Position numbers and translations under genes: made by a program
Part shown: positions 35,284-45,489 of the stretch, one piece after another
How positions within the stretch are numbered: position 1 is the stretch's first letter
Layout: every line of letters begins with the position of its first letter
NCBI GenBank assembly: GCA_940671915.1
Contig: CALNVZ010003434.1
Coordinates: 9,689,188 to 9,753,187, forward strand
Length of the DNA stretch: 64,000 nt
Reading direction: 5' to 3'
Origin: Paracentrotus lividus
Lineage: Eukaryota; Echinodermata; Echinoidea; Camarodonta; Echinidae
Notes under the pieces: generated by a model
Seen by the model: only the letters and a program-made list of their open reading frames with translations
Told to the model about the DNA's origin: nothing
Databases searched by the model: none

Positions 35284-36139
35284 GGCATTAAATAAAGTAT
35301 TCTTAAAAAGGAGTTGTCTTACTCAATTTCTGAATTAAAATATGTATAAATAGACACCCAAAACATTAAAATTGGTCTTTCCAAACACAGTTTTAGTGTG
35401 TTTTGTGATCAAATGAAAGTTCGTTGACCTTTTGACCTTTCGAGCAATAACTTGTTAAAGGGAGGTCAAAACCATATGACTCTGTATAATTTTTTGTTCA
35501 GTATAACAAGACAAACAGTTTGGTGTGTCATTTAACGTAATCGGGGTATTTTCAAAAATTGACCCATATTGACCCTATTTTGACCCCTCAGCGGGTCAAG
35601 ATGGCCATTAGAAATTTGACACCAAGTTGGAAGTTGTTCCTTAGGATGTCCCTGAACACATTCAAGTCAAAAATCAAACTTAGCCATTTTTTTGAAGTAG
35701 CTGTTAAATCATGACAATTGAGGCCTGACTACCTCGGGAATACAATGTATATTAATCCTCTAATATATCTGTATGTATCAAAATAGTAGCCTCCCCCCCC
35801 CCCCAAAAAAAAAAGCCTATCTCATAATTTCTCTTTCTCTCTCTTTGATTAAGCAAATATATTTTTAAAAAATGTAGTATCAAGGAAAGTATTATGTCTG
35901 ATATTTATATGAAGGCAAATGGGCTATTTCATTGACAAAAATAGCGTAGAAAAAATATGCCTTTAAATTAAACCACACCATCGCTGTTGATCTCATGATT
36001 TTAAAAAATGTTACTACTTCACAAATTGTCATCTTCCGCCTGAAACCCTCCATCCTTTTTTGCACATAATTTCTCTCATTCTCGATTTCTGTCTGAATTT
36101 CTTTTCCCGCTTTTCTCTATCTCACCCTATCCCCATTTT

Positions 36140-36164
36140 CTTTCTCTCTCTCTCTCTCTCTCTA
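36140..36164. repeat. (CT)n microsatellite
   Basis: Short TCTCTC run in an otherwise featureless AT-rich region. Confidence 0.85.
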
Positions 36165-36199
36165 GATATCAATTGTACTGGTGCTCACACTATCCTTTA

Positions 36200-38330
36200 T
36201 CACCTCTCACTATATATTATTTTTCTTATCAGATATCTAGAGCCTACCATCTGCTAAAGCCTACGCCATATTAACTTGTGGCACAAAAAGTAGATCTTTT
36301 TTGCCTTATAAAAAAAATGTCGACAAGACAAAAGAGGTCCACTGTCCATTATTTGAATACTGTATTGATTTATTTCACTAAGTTCAATTCAGGAACAAGT
36401 TATAGGTCTACATCAACACAAATTCTATTTAGAGCAAATCAAAGTTTTGCTTGCAAAACAACTGTGGATAACATCGAACACAGTTAAGTAAAAAAAAAAA
36501 ATAATAATAATTTTTAAAAACCCACAAAAAACAACAACCTGTCCTTGAAATAAAGGGCCGTGGCTTCTAAATTTCTACATTCAAGTGGAAATAATGCGAC
36601 CATACATATACTGTAAGCAGGGCAAATAATAAAGTAAACATTGTGATTAAAGTATAAATGATTAAAATGTTAGTTCTTCCAGAGTCATTCTATAACTTTG
36701 AATATTTTAGTACAGACCATCAACAGGAGTCCCAGTCCCATTGCCTCCTTCATAATTTCAACAATTAAAAATAAAGATTAATTGTTCTCCAGAACACACA
36801 AAAAAAAACTATTAGGAGACAATAACAAGGATGGAGTACAGTTATCATAAGTTCATAAATTAAAATACAAAATTCATTTGCACAATGTCAACAAAGAGTA
36901 AATAAATTACTATACAAAATTTTGTACAATGTATGATTCACGCAGGTACGAGTTGCATCACACATAATAAGGGAAATGATTTCAGTCAATAAATACAATA
37001 CTTTGTTCCTAGCAATGCAGTGGCACATCCAGGGGGCAAGGAGCAAGAGGCATGCACCTCTATTTTTTGAGAATCATACTCTGAACATGTATGTTGATAT
37101 AGTGCTCCCTTTATTTTTAAAGCCTGAAATTCCAAAAAATTGAATTTCATCAATATTATATCACCAGACCAGCTGGGAAACTAAGCACATGGCATAACAT
37201 GACTATGCAAGCCCCCCCCCCCCAAAAAAAAGTATTCAAATAGATTTCTAGCTCCTTAATATAGCCTCTTTTAGCCATTCTACGTTGGCAACATTTAGCA
37301 CACGGGTACTTCCCTGTAGATAAATACTAACACCTTGGCTTTTTACTACAATGATAATTAAAAAAATCCCCACCCTGCACACAGCCATACAGCTCGGAAA
37401 ATATTATAAGACCACTTTCCTACTAAGCTCATATCCAGTTTGGTCTAATAATTATTGCCCAAGCTTTATGTAATAGTTTAATACTGCTAAGGGTAGTGAT
37501 TGGCTGAGTGTGTTCATAATGGAATGGAATGCTATTATTGAAATGGGCATGTCATGATAGTAGAAATAACATTTATCATACTTATGATTAAGTAACCTTG
37601 TTTGTTTTGTATGAGTGGTTCAAGTTTGCATTTACGAGATGGCAAGAAATTTTCAAAAAATAAACTGTACATATTTATTGATATTTTTATACTGGTTTAT
37701 TTTAACTGACTGCTACGATAGCAATCTTAACAGGTACAAAAGCAAGATAATGGCACTCCAAATATTTTAAACATATTGGAATCTTTTTCAGAGATACAGG
37801 GTATTTTATTTACCTATAATTGAGTTGTGTATCTGGTAGAAATTTCGACAAACACCATAGCAATTTCACTTGACAACTTCGAGTTCAGGCAAGAATTATC
37901 ATGTCAGCTTAAAACTACCAATAAGTAGCACCATGGAGGTATCTTTATCTCTATTATACCACCATGGTTGCAGGAAAAAAAAAATTGGTTTATTTTTTAA
38001 AAGAAAGATATTTCAAGATTTCCAGTGATATAAGATTTCAGTAACACTCATGCATCATCACGATAAATACAAGTACCAGGGTTAGACATATGACTAACAG
38101 TTTACCCTTCCCACATTTGATCTATTGCTGTTATGTCAATCTACTAGTGGATTTGAGCTGTCGGTTCACATATATATATATATTTTTTTTTTAATTTTTA
38201 TATATACATCTTCTTATTCTTTTTGGGTCACTACATTATACAATATATCACCCAGACCTCCTATAAAATTGATATAGACATGATTCACTCCATGAATAGA
38301 ACTACCATTGGCAATGACTTGGCTAAGAAA
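36200..38330. other. Intergenic DNA, no gene seen
   Basis: AT-rich sequence with a C-run followed by an A-run at 37203-37220 and an AT-rich stretch at 38165-38215. No coding or RNA gene signal was recognised. Confidence 0.6.
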
Positions 38331-38339
38331 TAAATCTTA

Positions 38340-38720
38340 GGCGACTTACCATAATATAAAGCTGTGACCCCCAGCGTGAAAGCCACATAGCGCCATTTTA
38401 TACCGGATGAACTAATCTCCTCCTATTAAGTCAATGAAAGAATAATAGGGGATCAGTGCATCCGTTATATAATCCTGCTTAGCGGTATTCATGCAGGGGC
38501 TTATTTATCTTGTTTTTATCTTTTGGTAAGTCGCTTTACACCACCTAGTTATTATTGTACTTCATGCCCAAAACAAGCATCTGGCCTGGCTAGCAACAAG
38601 TAAGTAGTACGTAATGTGGTTGTCACAACGAGTTGTATGTGCAGCATGCAACTATCTACAATGTGCAATTCTCTATGTCATAGAGAGTTGCATGTTGAAC
38701 TTACCATGTGTTGTGAGTAC
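38340..38720. repeat. Two small palindromic repeat segments
   Basis: GGCGACTTACCA (from 38340) pairs with TGGTAAGTCGC (to 38533), enclosing TACCGGATGAACTAATC and GATCAGTGCATCCG, which also partly pair. A second foldback around 38607-38720 pairs GTACGTAATGTGG...TGCAACT with AGTTGCATGT...TGAGTAC. Both look like decayed MITEs. Confidence 0.4.
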
Positions 38721-38837
38721 TGCATTAGTCATGACGAGCTTGAATAGCATAGATATACTTTCTTCACAAGCACGTACTAGTTAAACAGGAATTTGTCTGT
38801 GACTGGGCAGTCTATTGCATCCTACATATCCTTTTTT

Positions 38838-39375
38838 GGCATCCTCACTTTGTCCTGCAATACCTAATTCATGTCCTAGGACAAGACACCCTACTTCAAA
38901 TGCTCCATTGGTAGCAGTTGCCTTCTGTCCACAGTGATCTAATCCTGTCCCATGGCATCCTCATCTTGTCCTGCGATACCTAAGTCATGTCCCACAACAT
39001 CCTAGGACAAGACACCCTACTTCAAACGCTCCATTGGTAGCAGTTGCCTTCTGTCCACAGTGATCAAATCCTGTCCCAAGGCATCCTCATCTTGTCCAGC
39101 GATACCTAAGTCATGTCCCACAACATCCTAGGAAAAGACACCATACTACAAATGCTCCATTGGTAGCAGTTGTCTTCTGTCCAGTGATCAAATCCTGTCC
39201 CAAGGCATCCTCATCTTGTCCTGCGATACCCAAGTCATGTCCCACAACATCCTAGGACAAGACACCATACTACAAATGCTCCATTGGTAGCAGTTGTCTT
39301 CTGTCTACAGTGATCAAATCCTGTCCCATCACATCCTCATCTTGTCCTGAAATACCTACATGTAAGTCATGTCCC
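38838..39375. repeat. 126 bp tandem repeat overlapping the 3' end of the zinc-finger-like gene
   Basis: The landmark GCTCCATTGGTAGCAG occurs at 38902, 39028, 39154 and 39278, i.e. spacings of 126, 126 and 124. The rightmost partial unit is coding in the minus-strand gene. The others lie past its stop and, read in the same frame, still give DVVGHDL, GIAGQDEDALGQDLIT and similar peptides. Confidence 0.9.
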
Positions 39376-39824
39376 ACAACATTCATTCTTTGTTCTGCAA
39401 TATTCATACTTGGTCCTGGAACACTCATACATGCACTTTGTCCTGCAACATCCAACCTTTGTCCCACAACACCCATGCTTGGCCCCGCGACGTGAATACT
39501 CGGTCCCGCAGCACCCATGTTATGTCCCGCAACGTGGACATTTTGTCCAGTCATATCATGTGTTTGTCCAACAGGAGTGATCAGTTGCTCTGGTTCGTTC
39601 ACCCTGTAATCCGGAATGTTCATTTCGTCACCTGCTGATGATGTATTGGGTAGGAAGGAAAATGCCATGTGTTCCAAACTTTCTTCTTCCCTCTCCCTTT
39701 CGGCCGATTTCAACTTCTTCTCCCGCTTTCTGCGTTTCTTTGATTTCTTCTTTTTCTTTTTCTTAGGTATGCTTGCCTGTGGGTCGTACAAAGTTCTGTT
39801 TTTCATGATTTTCTTGAACAGGTC
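39270..39824 (-). CDS. Zinc-finger-like gene exon 5: Lys-rich segment and repetitive tail
   Basis: The acceptor is TATTTTGCAG. It encodes DLFKKIMKNRTLYDPQASIP, a basic tract, an acidic AEREREEESLEH, then Gly/Val/Met-rich short repeats and the stop TAG at 39272. Repeat units of about 30 bp (GTCCCGCAACACCCATG-like on the plus strand) explain the peptide periodicity. Confidence 0.7.
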   Translation of the reverse strand, partial: DLFKKIMKNRTLYDPQASIPKKKKKKKSKKRRKREKKLKSAEREREEESLEHMAFSFLPNTSSAGDEMNIPDYRVNEPEQLITPVGQTHDMTGQNVHVAGHNMGAAGPSIHVAGPSMGVVGQRLDVAGQSACMSVPGPSMNIAEQRMNVVGHDLHVGISGQDEDVMGQDLITVDRRQLLPMEHL

Positions 39825-42800
39825 CTGCAAAATAAGAATAGAATTGTCATAGAGATAAGGAGAAAGAAAAGACGTAGAGTAAGGAACAAAATGTACAATA
39901 GTCTGTCTACTCAATACTTATTTTGTGCATTGTATCATATAATAAATTTTAATGAAGTAATGGAAACCAAAAGGGGAAGAGAAAATAGCTAATCATAGTT
40001 CAAAAATTTGTAAATCAATGGATTTTGTGAATTCTCTTTATGCCCAAATCATGGAGAGGGCTTCAAGATCTTTCAATATACCGGGTAGTTTTCAGGCTAT
40101 CTAGACTTCCTGATTTTACAGTGATTAAAAAAGTTCGAATGTAACCAAATAAGTTTTGAAATTATAAAGTATTTGCATGCTCAGTGTAAAACTTCTATTA
40201 ATTGGCTTCTCTCACTTCACCAATGATTATGGTATGACAGCGAAAATTAGGCAATAAACTATTGAAGGGATTCAATACAGAAAAAATGCAAAATCATAAT
40301 TTCTACTTCTAATATAGATAAAAGTTTATGCAGACATGGCCCGCATTCACAAAGGTGTCCTAAAGTTAAGCTTAACTTAAATCTGTGGTTTAACTTTGGG
40401 TAGCAAAATGTAACACAATCTGTCAACGTTGTTATGTTCCTTACACGTTTACTGGGTTCTGGAATCATACTTTAATGGTTAGAGACACTTTTGTACTTAT
40501 CATTCCCAGGCACTTTCTAAGAGTTTCAGTACCAAAAACTCTGAATCAAACATCTAATTTTCCAGATTGTGTCACATTTTGCTATCCATAGTTGAACCAC
40601 AGATTTAAGCTAGGCTTAACTTTAGGACACTTTTGTGAATACGGGCCAATATAAACCTACATCTCCAGATAAATGGTTTCTGTGGTCTTTGGAGTCGGGA
40701 AGCGTCACAAAGAACTTGACATCGACTTTGATGGACTCTGGTCTCTTGAGGCGGTCTTGGTTAAATCGTTTGCAAGCCATTCTCTTTCTGTGTGGTGTTG
40801 CTTCTGTGACCTGATTGACACAACGAAAACATTAGATACTGGATATTATTTAGGAGTATGACAATACAAACAATACCAAAAAAAAATATATACATATAAA
40901 TATAAAGCTTATACAAAATGGTAAAGCAAACAATATTGGTTACAACTACATGATGTAGGACATATGTAGACAAGATGAATCCTTGAACCACGCACGGTCG
41001 AAATATATGCCTCCGCCATTGCTAGATCAGAAATATATGGCACATTCATCTATTCACTTTCCTTTATACAAAGATATCTTTGACCTTGACCTTTGACCCC
41101 AAAACTTATTAGATCATAGTCCCCCCTAAATTTTTGACCTACACACTTTAAAATCTTATATAAATCTCATAAATTATATAAATAACTCAATACATGGAAT
41201 TTCACAATTTGACCTCTGTGACCCCTGACCTTTGACCTACATATTCCAAAATGTAATCAGATCATCTTTATATGGTGATGAATACTACCTCTACGCTTAA
41301 AGCTCATATCTCAACTGGTTTTCAAGATATTGCGATAACAATCTCAATACATGCAATTTCGCAATTTGACCTCTGTGACCCTTGACCTTTGACCCACAAA
41401 CTCCAAAATCTAATCAGATCATCTTCCTATGGTGACACATACTATCTTCAAGTTTGAAGTTGATATCTCAAGTGGTTCTTGAGATATTGCAAGAACGAGC
41501 AAATGGGACGGACGGACGGACAACCAGATAACATGATGTCTCTGGCACCACCTTCGGTGGTGGAGGCATAAAAATATTAAATGGTCAACTAAGACTAAGA
41601 AAAATGTATGCCTAAGTTAAACCTCGATAAACTGAATGAGTATGATTTCGGATCTCTCTAAATGACTTGTCCATTATGCTGGAAATGCCCCCTCCCTTAT
41701 AAATACAGCGTTTCTAATCTTACGTAATAATACTTTTTCGTATATTACCTGATAATCTGGAAAAAAGGCAACTTTCTTGATATATATTGCAGCAGGACAG
41801 TTGACTTTCTTGGTGGTTTTCCTGCTGGCAGTGGGATCCTTCTCTTTGATGCTTTGATCCTTTGCCTAATGGATAGAGGTTAAAGGTAAAAGGTTAAAGG
41901 GTAAAGATAATCTTTATATTTGGTCAGGAAAGAAAATAACTTCTACCATATGAAATAAAACCGAAATTAAAATTACCAATAAACAATTAAATATGTAATA
42001 GCTGTTAAATGAGTACTAACAGAGATTTTAAAAACGAATTGGAATGATTTCCATTCAAAATTTTAAATTAAGAAGTGCAGCTGTCAGTAAAAGAGTTTTA
42101 TTTATTTGAAAACACATAGATATCATTATCCTGCTATGCATTATCCAATCAACCTTGCCCAAGTCAAACAAAATTGAAATAATCAGCAAATACGGAAGTC
42201 TTTTTAAGTCATCTTCTCTATATATTCTATTCTTTTTAACCCTTCATGAGTCATTTTTTTTCTTGAACCAATTTTCTATTTCTTCAATCCCAAAATTTGG
42301 AAATAATAAACTTTGTTGGAGTAACTGCACATCAAATTGTCTTCTTGTGTCTCTATCCCTAAACATACTATGCAAATATTTACCATCCTTTTGAGTCTTG
42401 TCTGTTCTCTCTTCAGCTTCTTGAAGTTGAGATGGCGGTCCTTGCCTTGGTGGCAGCAGAGCACTTTGGTTCCTATGACGATAGCCGGGCCAAAGGCAGA
42501 GGGCACGCTCTTCAAGGACCAGCGAAACAGTTTCTTACCATGCCAATCTGTGGATGACCAAAGAAGTCAGAGTAAAAAGAATTAAAGATTAAAGGAGATG
42601 TCACCAAATATCTTCTGAGATAATTTCTTCATTTCAATCTCAATAGTGAATATGAGCTGTGTTTGACCAAACTGTCGGGAGTACAAGATTGAAGTCCTTT
42701 TACTGCATTTACAAAAAAAGAACAAAAAAAGAACAAAAAAAAGGCATGTGCAAAAAGTTTGTAAGAGTCACAGATTTTCTTTCATCATACATCACACATT

Positions 42801-43315
42801 TCATACATTAGGAACACCTGTAAGATGGACTCAAAACTGGCCACAACCTAACCATTTGCATGTATAGTAATATAAAGGCATGCAAGCAATTGCAAATTTA
42901 AAGAACAATTCTAATAGGTTGATGGCCAATGTTTTGAACAAAAAGCGCATGCAACAGGAACCTTGACACACCTTTTCCCCTCAGCGATTATTTACAACAG
43001 GAAGTGAAAATTTTGCGGTACTTTAATTTTACTGAATGCGAAATTCGCGAAAATAAAACCACCGTAAAATATTTGGCATATATACTGAGTGTAAATGGGG
43101 GGAGGAATGACTTGGCTAACAATTTTTCCAAAAGGATTACCTTCTGTGCCAAATTTGGTACTCTGATGCTCGACGACGAATCTTGCGATGGTAGCTCTCT
43201 CGTAGGATGAGATGATCTTGCTGACTTCCTCCTGAGAGGTTGCTACGTAGGTTTGTCCACCTGCCACATAGATGAAGTCGGGAACCTCACTCACCTCAGA
43301 GGTGGCTGACTCCAT
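39270..43315 (-). CDS. CARF/WRKY-GCM1-like zinc-finger protein with repetitive C-terminus, five exons
   Basis: The CDS joins complement 43141-43315, 42384-42547, 41749-41865, 40661-40810 and 39270-39824, all in phase, giving 386 residues. Residues 59-200 carry DWHGKKLFRWSLKS, VIGTKVLCCHQGKDRH, KKVNCPAAIYIKKV, FFPDYQ and FFVTLPDSKDHRNHLSGD. The cysteines at 89/90 and 136 with H195-x2-H198 fit a C...C...HxxH zinc site like those of CARF (ALS2CR8), FLYWCH and WRKY-GCM1 proteins. Residues 223-242 are almost all Lys/Arg, a likely nuclear signal. Residues about 288-372 repeat a GQxxxVAGxxM-like 10-11-mer. DNA binding is inferred from the fold resemblance. I assign no symbol. The start at 43315 (AAGATGG context) is the first ATG of the frame; the preceding in-frame codons contain no other ATG nearby. 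Confidence 0.7.
40337..40648. mobile_element. MITE GGCCCGTATTCACAAA, about 100 bp arms
   Basis: GGCCCGCATTCACAAAGGTG mirrors CACTTTTGTGAATACGGGCC. The pairing continues through CCTAAAGTTAAGCTTAACTT and TAACACAATCTG. Its end lies 12 bp from the exon 4 border of the zinc-finger-like gene (40661), directly beyond the GTAGGT donor. Confidence 0.85.
40661..40810 (-). CDS. Zinc-finger-like gene exon 4
   Basis: The acceptor is TCAATCAG and the donor is GAT/GTAGGT. It encodes VTEATPHRKRMACKRFNQDR, then SIKVDVKFFVTLPDSKDHRN and HLSGD, which contains the putative HxxH ligands. Confidence 0.75.
41040..41573. repeat. Dispersed repeat rich in TGACCTTTGACC direct repeats
   Basis: It contains TTGACCTTGACCTTTGACCC near 41082, then two similar blocks reading TTTGACCTCTGTGACCC, TGACCTTTGACC and ATCAGATCATCTT. 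It ends GGACGGACGGACGGACAACC and a short hairpin CACCACCTTCGGTGGTG with GGAGGCATAA. This ending is familiar from SINE-like repeats of marine invertebrates. It lies in intron 3 of the zinc-finger-like gene. Confidence 0.7.
41749..41865 (-). CDS. Zinc-finger-like gene exon 3
   Basis: The acceptor is CCATTAG and the donor is CAG/GTAATA. It is 39 codons in phase 0: AKDQSIKEKDPTASRKTT, then KKVNCPAAIYIKKVAFFPDY, holding the second putative zinc cysteine. Confidence 0.75.
42384..42547 (-). CDS. Zinc-finger-like gene exon 2
   Basis: The acceptor is CATCCACAG and the donor is ATG/GTAAAT. It encodes WHGKKLFRWSLKSVPSAFG, then PAIVIGTKVLCCHQGKDRH and a basic KLKREQTRLKRM, with the first putative zinc cysteines. 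Confidence 0.75.
43003..43088. mobile_element. MITE family 2 fragment in intron 1 of the zinc-finger-like gene
   Basis: The text GAAAATTTTGCGGTACTTTA and TGCGAAATTCGCGAAAATAA, followed by ACCACCGTAAAATATTTGGC, matches the terminal half of the family at 25311-25512. Confidence 0.55.
43141..43315 (-). CDS. Zinc-finger-like gene exon 1 with start codon
   Basis: It encodes MESATSEVSEVPDFIYVAGG, then QTYVATSQEEVSKIISSYER and ATIARFVVEHQSTKFGTE, with donor GAAG/GTAATC. The ATG at 43315 has a good context. An upstream non-coding exon is possible. Confidence 0.7.
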
Positions 43316-43466
43316 CTTGAGCAAGATTCTATAGCTTCTCCTGGATGGTTGGAGTTTGTTCCTTTCACTCCGCCTTTATAGGGTTACTGTTGTGTCTGGA
43401 CTGGAGAATCAATGTCTGTTTTTATGTTGGATTTATGAAGATTGTATCTAATCCCTTCGTTTGTCG

Positions 43467-44165
43467 AGGAGGGGAGGAAGAGGTGAAGGAGGAAGAGGAG
43501 AAGAGGAGAAGGAGAAGAAAAAAGAGAAGGAGGGGTGAGGATGAAGAGGAGAAGACGGAAGAGGAGAATGAGGAATAGGAGGAGGGGGGAGAAAGAAGAG
43601 AAGGAGAATGAGGAAGATGAGAGTGAGGAGGAAGAGGTGTGGAGTGCAGAGGATGAGGAGGAGAATGAAGAGGGGAATGAGCAAGTAGATGAGATCGAGA
43701 TAGATGAGGGGGGAGTAGGAGGGAAAGAGGTGAAGGAGTGAGGAGGAAGAGAAGGAGGAGTGGGATAGGAGAGGAGGAGTCCTGAGGAAGAGAAGGAGAA
43801 GGAGAAGGAAAAGAAGAATGAGGAAGATGATAGTGAAGGTCAGGAGGAGGAGGAGTATATGAGGAGAGGGTGGAGAAGAGGTGAAGGAAAAAGGAGGAGG
43901 ATGAGGGGAATGAGCAGATGAGAGTGAGGCGAGGGATCCCGGAGTTAGGACAAGGAGGTAGAGAATGAGAAAGGGGAGGAGGGGAGAAAGAGGGGGGGGG
44001 GGAGGAAGTGAAGGAGTGAGGAAGAGAAGGAGAGGAGCTCTAGGAGGGGAGTGAAGAGGATGAAGATAAGGATAATGAGGAAGGAGAGAGCGGGGAGAAA
44101 GAGGTGGAGGAGGAGGAGGAGGAGTGGGAGTGAAGAAATGGATGAGGAAGAGGAGAATGAGGAAG
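43467..44165. repeat. 700 bp polypurine tract (GAGGAA-rich)
   Basis: The plus strand is almost entirely A and G for 700 bp, built from GAGGAA, GAAGAG and GGAGAAG units with rare T or C. All long Glu/Lys/Arg or Ser/Leu/Pro frames here are compositional. It lies directly upstream of the zinc-finger-like gene. Confidence 0.95.
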
Positions 44166-44713
44166 CTTCTCTGATAAATAATATAATATCAGACAATAGA
44201 TTCTAGACTTCTAATTCATTTTAAAACATTATGAATTGGGCTTTGTTCTTCTTGCTCAAATTCTGATAAAATATATGTGTCATAGAGTTATATTCACTAC
44301 TTAGAATATAAGGGATAACACCCAACGTTGCAGTAAAAATATAAGTTGTTTTACAACATGCTTCTTGGTCATTTTTGCAAACAGTCAAGATCTAATTTCA
44401 ATGTCTAACTTAGTTCGAGTTGTGCTACGTTACACGAAAAACAATACGCGGGACACTACACTACAGTCTACATAAGAAAACAAAGATGATTCCATTCCGC
44501 CGACTTCAAAATACAACATAATACGACAATATTTTGCCAAATTATTGGGATAACGGCATTATCTGCATCGAAGTCACCAGAGACAAATTCGATCGGCGAT
44601 ATTTTTTTACCTGACAATCGTGGTTAGTCTTGATCGGTCGATCCGCGGCGTTAAATGAGCTAAATATACATCGCGATCGTAAAACAGCTGATGTGAAATT
44701 CCATTTCGCACTA

Positions 44714-45123
44714 TTATAAGATGGCTAAGTAATTTCCAGCTTGCTGATTGGTCAAAGCGTACCACGTGATCATTCGCGAAAAGTGTCTATCCCTGCACGC
44801 CCGTGCATTTTTGCGCACCCAAATTGTCTAATGCACGGTTTTGGCGCATGCGCAGTGCAGTGTCTCAAAAGTCGAGATTTCGATTAGTACCATAGCTTAT
44901 GCTCAATGAGATCACGTACTATAATGAGCGTCTCAAATGTCGAGATTTCGATTAGTACCATAGCTTATGCTCAATGAGGTCACGTAAAGTGTCGCAAAAC
45001 CTCTCCATATAATTTTATGCATCGTTTACGGCGGATATATACTTTGATATTAGATTTATTTCATTATTTCTTTCTCATCCAAGGTATATTGACCGCGTTC
45101 GAAATTACTTAGCCATCTTATAA
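44714..45123. promoter_or_regulatory. Promoter-like cluster enclosed by a perfect 23 bp inverted repeat
   Basis: TTATAAGATGGCTAAGTAAT (44714 on) is mirrored exactly by the text ending at 45123. Inside lie ATTGG, i.e. a CCAAT box on the minus strand (about 44747-44751), the E-box CACGTG (44763-44768) and the NRF1-type palindrome GCGCATGCGC (44844-44853). A 56 bp segment is repeated with a 68 bp period (44862-44918 and 44930-44985). It could drive the minus-strand gene starting at 43315, or be a mobile element carrying motifs. Confidence 0.4.
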
Positions 45124-45160
45124 AAGGAATAACGCATTTTCCCGTCGTTGTTCAGCGATA

Positions 45161-45260
45161 TGCAGTGCACTCGAGGTTTCTTCTTCGCATGCACACTCCA
45201 CACTCGCCTCCGGCTCGTGTGGAGTGCGCATGCTCAGAAGAAACCTCTGCGTGCACTGCA
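45161..45260. repeat. Long hairpin with 42 bp arms
   Basis: TGCAGTGCACTCGAGGTTTC...CACTCCACA (45161-45202) pairs with TGTGGAGTGCGCATGCTCAG...GTGCACTGCA (45218-45260) with only a few mismatches. The loop is about 15 bp (CTCGCCTCCGGCTCG). Confidence 0.85.
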
Positions 45261-45489
45261 CACTCGCTAAACAACTCCGCGGAATGCATTATCCTATACT
45301 ATACTGCCGCGGCGTGGATCTTGCATTTTCAGAATGTGATTTTCACCCTGCCAGCGAGCGAAACAGATCATCGCTATGTCAGCGATGCCATGAATATTCT
45401 CAAACAAAACTGGCTAGGGTATTTTAGAGATTTGGTTGTATACAGGTGTGAATGACAAAACCCAGAACTATATACTAGTTGTTTTTTTT

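Larger units (their letters stand above)
32544..35703. mobile_element. 3.2 kb element with about 300 bp inverted arms
   Basis: The left arm (32544-32845) is the reverse complement of the right arm (35407-35703) with few differences. Shared words include CTACTTCAAAAAATTGGCTA, CAACTTCCAACTTGGTGTCA, ATGGCCATCTTGACCCGCTG and GTCAAAAGGTCAACGAACTT. Each arm is itself full of GGTCAA / TTGACC words. Between them lie about 2.5 kb, including a nested MITE (34829-35283) and coding-like stretches on both strands that I cannot identify. It may be a long-TIR DNA transposon or a pair of inverted repeat copies. Confidence 0.65.

Noticed and set aside
43345..44196. Glu/Arg/Lys-rich plus frames and Ser/Leu/Pro-rich minus frames
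   Set aside because: They are produced by the polypurine tract, with frames on both strands that end at the tract borders.
45165..45455. 96-codon plus frame over the 45161-45260 hairpin
   Set aside because: Its first third reads through both hairpin arms. The remainder lacks similarity or splice signals.
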